Assembly: GCA_963526495.1 (NCBI GenBank)
Contig: CAURNT010000040.1
Coordinates: 1-6,484 of the forward strand
Direction of reading: 5' to 3'
Source: CAURNT01 sp963526495
GTDB taxonomy: Bacteria > Fusobacteriota > Fusobacteriia > Fusobacteriales > Leptotrichiaceae
Length of the DNA stretch: 6,484 nucleotides
Every line of letters starts with the position of its first letter. The first letter of the stretch is position 1. Under the pieces are notes generated by a model. It was not told where the DNA came from. It was given only the letters and a program-made list of their open reading frames with translations, and searched no databases. A program made the position numbers and the translations under genes. Of the stretch, positions 6,011-6,484 are shown piece by piece.

Positions 6011-6484
6011 ATGAAAGTAGGAATTTACTACGGAACTACAACTGGTACAACTGAGGATATAGCAAATAGAATATCTACTCATTTTGATGATGTTGATGTT
6101 ATAGAAATATCTCAAGGAATCGATAATTTTCTTGATTATGATTTATTAATATTAGGATCTCCAACATGGGGATTAGGTGACTTACAAGATGAATGGATGA
6201 TATACATAGACGAAATAGAAGATATGGATTTAAGCAATAAATATGTTGCTCTATTCGGAACAGGAGATCAAGCTTCTTTTTCTGATTCTTTCATAGATGC
6301 TATTGAAATATTATATAACAAAGCAAAAAAAGCAAATGCTAAATTGATAGGATTTACAAGTACAGACGGATATAATTTTGACAAATCAACTGCTGTTAAA
6401 AATGGTCAATTTATATGTCTTGCTATAGATGAATTAAATCAACCAGAACTTTCAGATGAAAGAGTTGAAAATTGGTGTAACCAA
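6011..6484 (+). CDS. fldA: Long-chain flavodoxin FldA (C-terminal end missing at window edge)
   Basis: Flavodoxins carry FMN and shuttle electrons at low potential, replacing ferredoxin, typically under iron limitation; in anaerobes partners include pyruvate:ferredoxin oxidoreductase and radical enzymes. The 158 codons visible match the long-chain type from end to end: the FMN phosphate loop GTTTGTTE (8-15), SPTWGLGDLQDEW (50-62) with the isoalloxazine-flanking W53, FGTGDQ (82-87), the long-chain insertion around STDGYNFDKSTAVKNGQ (positions about 115-133), and LAIDELNQPELSDERVENW nearly at the end. Long-chain members are usually about 165-175 residues, so only roughly ten residues are cut off. 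At the position where these proteins usually have the FMN-stacking tyrosine (GDQ-x-x-Y), this protein has F90, a conservative but notable change. The gene is last in the visible part of the operon, nine bases after recJ, with AGGAGG directly upstream. Regulation by iron is not evident from the sequence seen. Confidence 0.94.
   Translation, partial: MKVGIYYGTTTGTTEDIANRISTHFDDVDVIEISQGIDNFLDYDLLILGSPTWGLGDLQDEWMIYIDEIEDMDLSNKYVALFGTGDQASFSDSFIDAIEILYNKAKKANAKLIGFTSTDGYNFDKSTAVKNGQFICLAIDELNQPELSDERVENWCNQ

Noticed and set aside
1..6484. Search for mobile elements, CRISPR repeats, tRNA/rRNA, phage genes, toxin-antitoxin or other defence systems.
   Set aside because: Nearly all of the window is filled by recognisable coding sequence in two compact operons, and no repeat arrays, transposase motifs or structured RNA were seen by eye.

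Overview
The window is very AT-rich and uses the standard genetic code: TGG encodes Trp and TGA ends the cupin gene. Shine-Dalgarno sites are strong (AGGAGG or GAGGTG types) and genes are tightly packed. The protein style points to a low-GC anaerobe, most likely Fusobacteriota and perhaps the Leptotrichiaceae (Sneathia, Streptobacillus, Leptotrichia). The clues are short N-terminal signals such as LLSVSAFS, an RecJ with a long C-terminal extension, and a long-chain flavodoxin. This assignment is inferred from style and was not checked by database search; a low-GC Clostridium-like host is the main alternative.

The layout is two divergent operons separated by a short intergenic region at about 2604-2765. 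The leftward (minus) operon, in transcription order, is: a small cupin protein (2603-2325), dephospho-CoA kinase coaE (2328-1765), the ribosome-assembly GTPase engB/ysxC (1760-1182), lemA (1170-604), and a DUF2207 membrane or secreted protein (602-1, cut by the window edge). Junctions are a 4-base overlap, then gaps of 4, 11 and 1 bases, so the five genes are almost certainly co-transcribed and translationally linked. The rightward (plus) operon is: an exported RsiV/DUF3298-like protein (2766-3353), the single-strand exonuclease recJ (3362-6001), and a long-chain flavodoxin fldA (6011 to the window end, lacking only its last few residues). Its gaps are 8 and 9 bases. Each operon has a good sigma70-type promoter candidate in the shared intergenic region.

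Functionally, the left operon joins essential cytoplasmic genes (CoA synthesis, 50S ribosome assembly) to the envelope-associated LemA/DUF2207 pair, with an uncharacterised cupin at its head. The right operon joins an exported protein of unknown role to DNA repair (RecJ) and low-potential electron transfer (flavodoxin). No tRNA, rRNA, mobile element, CRISPR array, phage gene or intrinsic terminator was seen. This is mainly a conserved housekeeping region. The points most worth a second look are the roughly 310-residue C-terminal extension of RecJ, the cupin coupled to coaE, the exported DUF3298 protein ahead of recJ, an A8 run inside the spacer of the leftward promoter, and a Tyr-to-Phe change at the FMN-stacking position of the flavodoxin.
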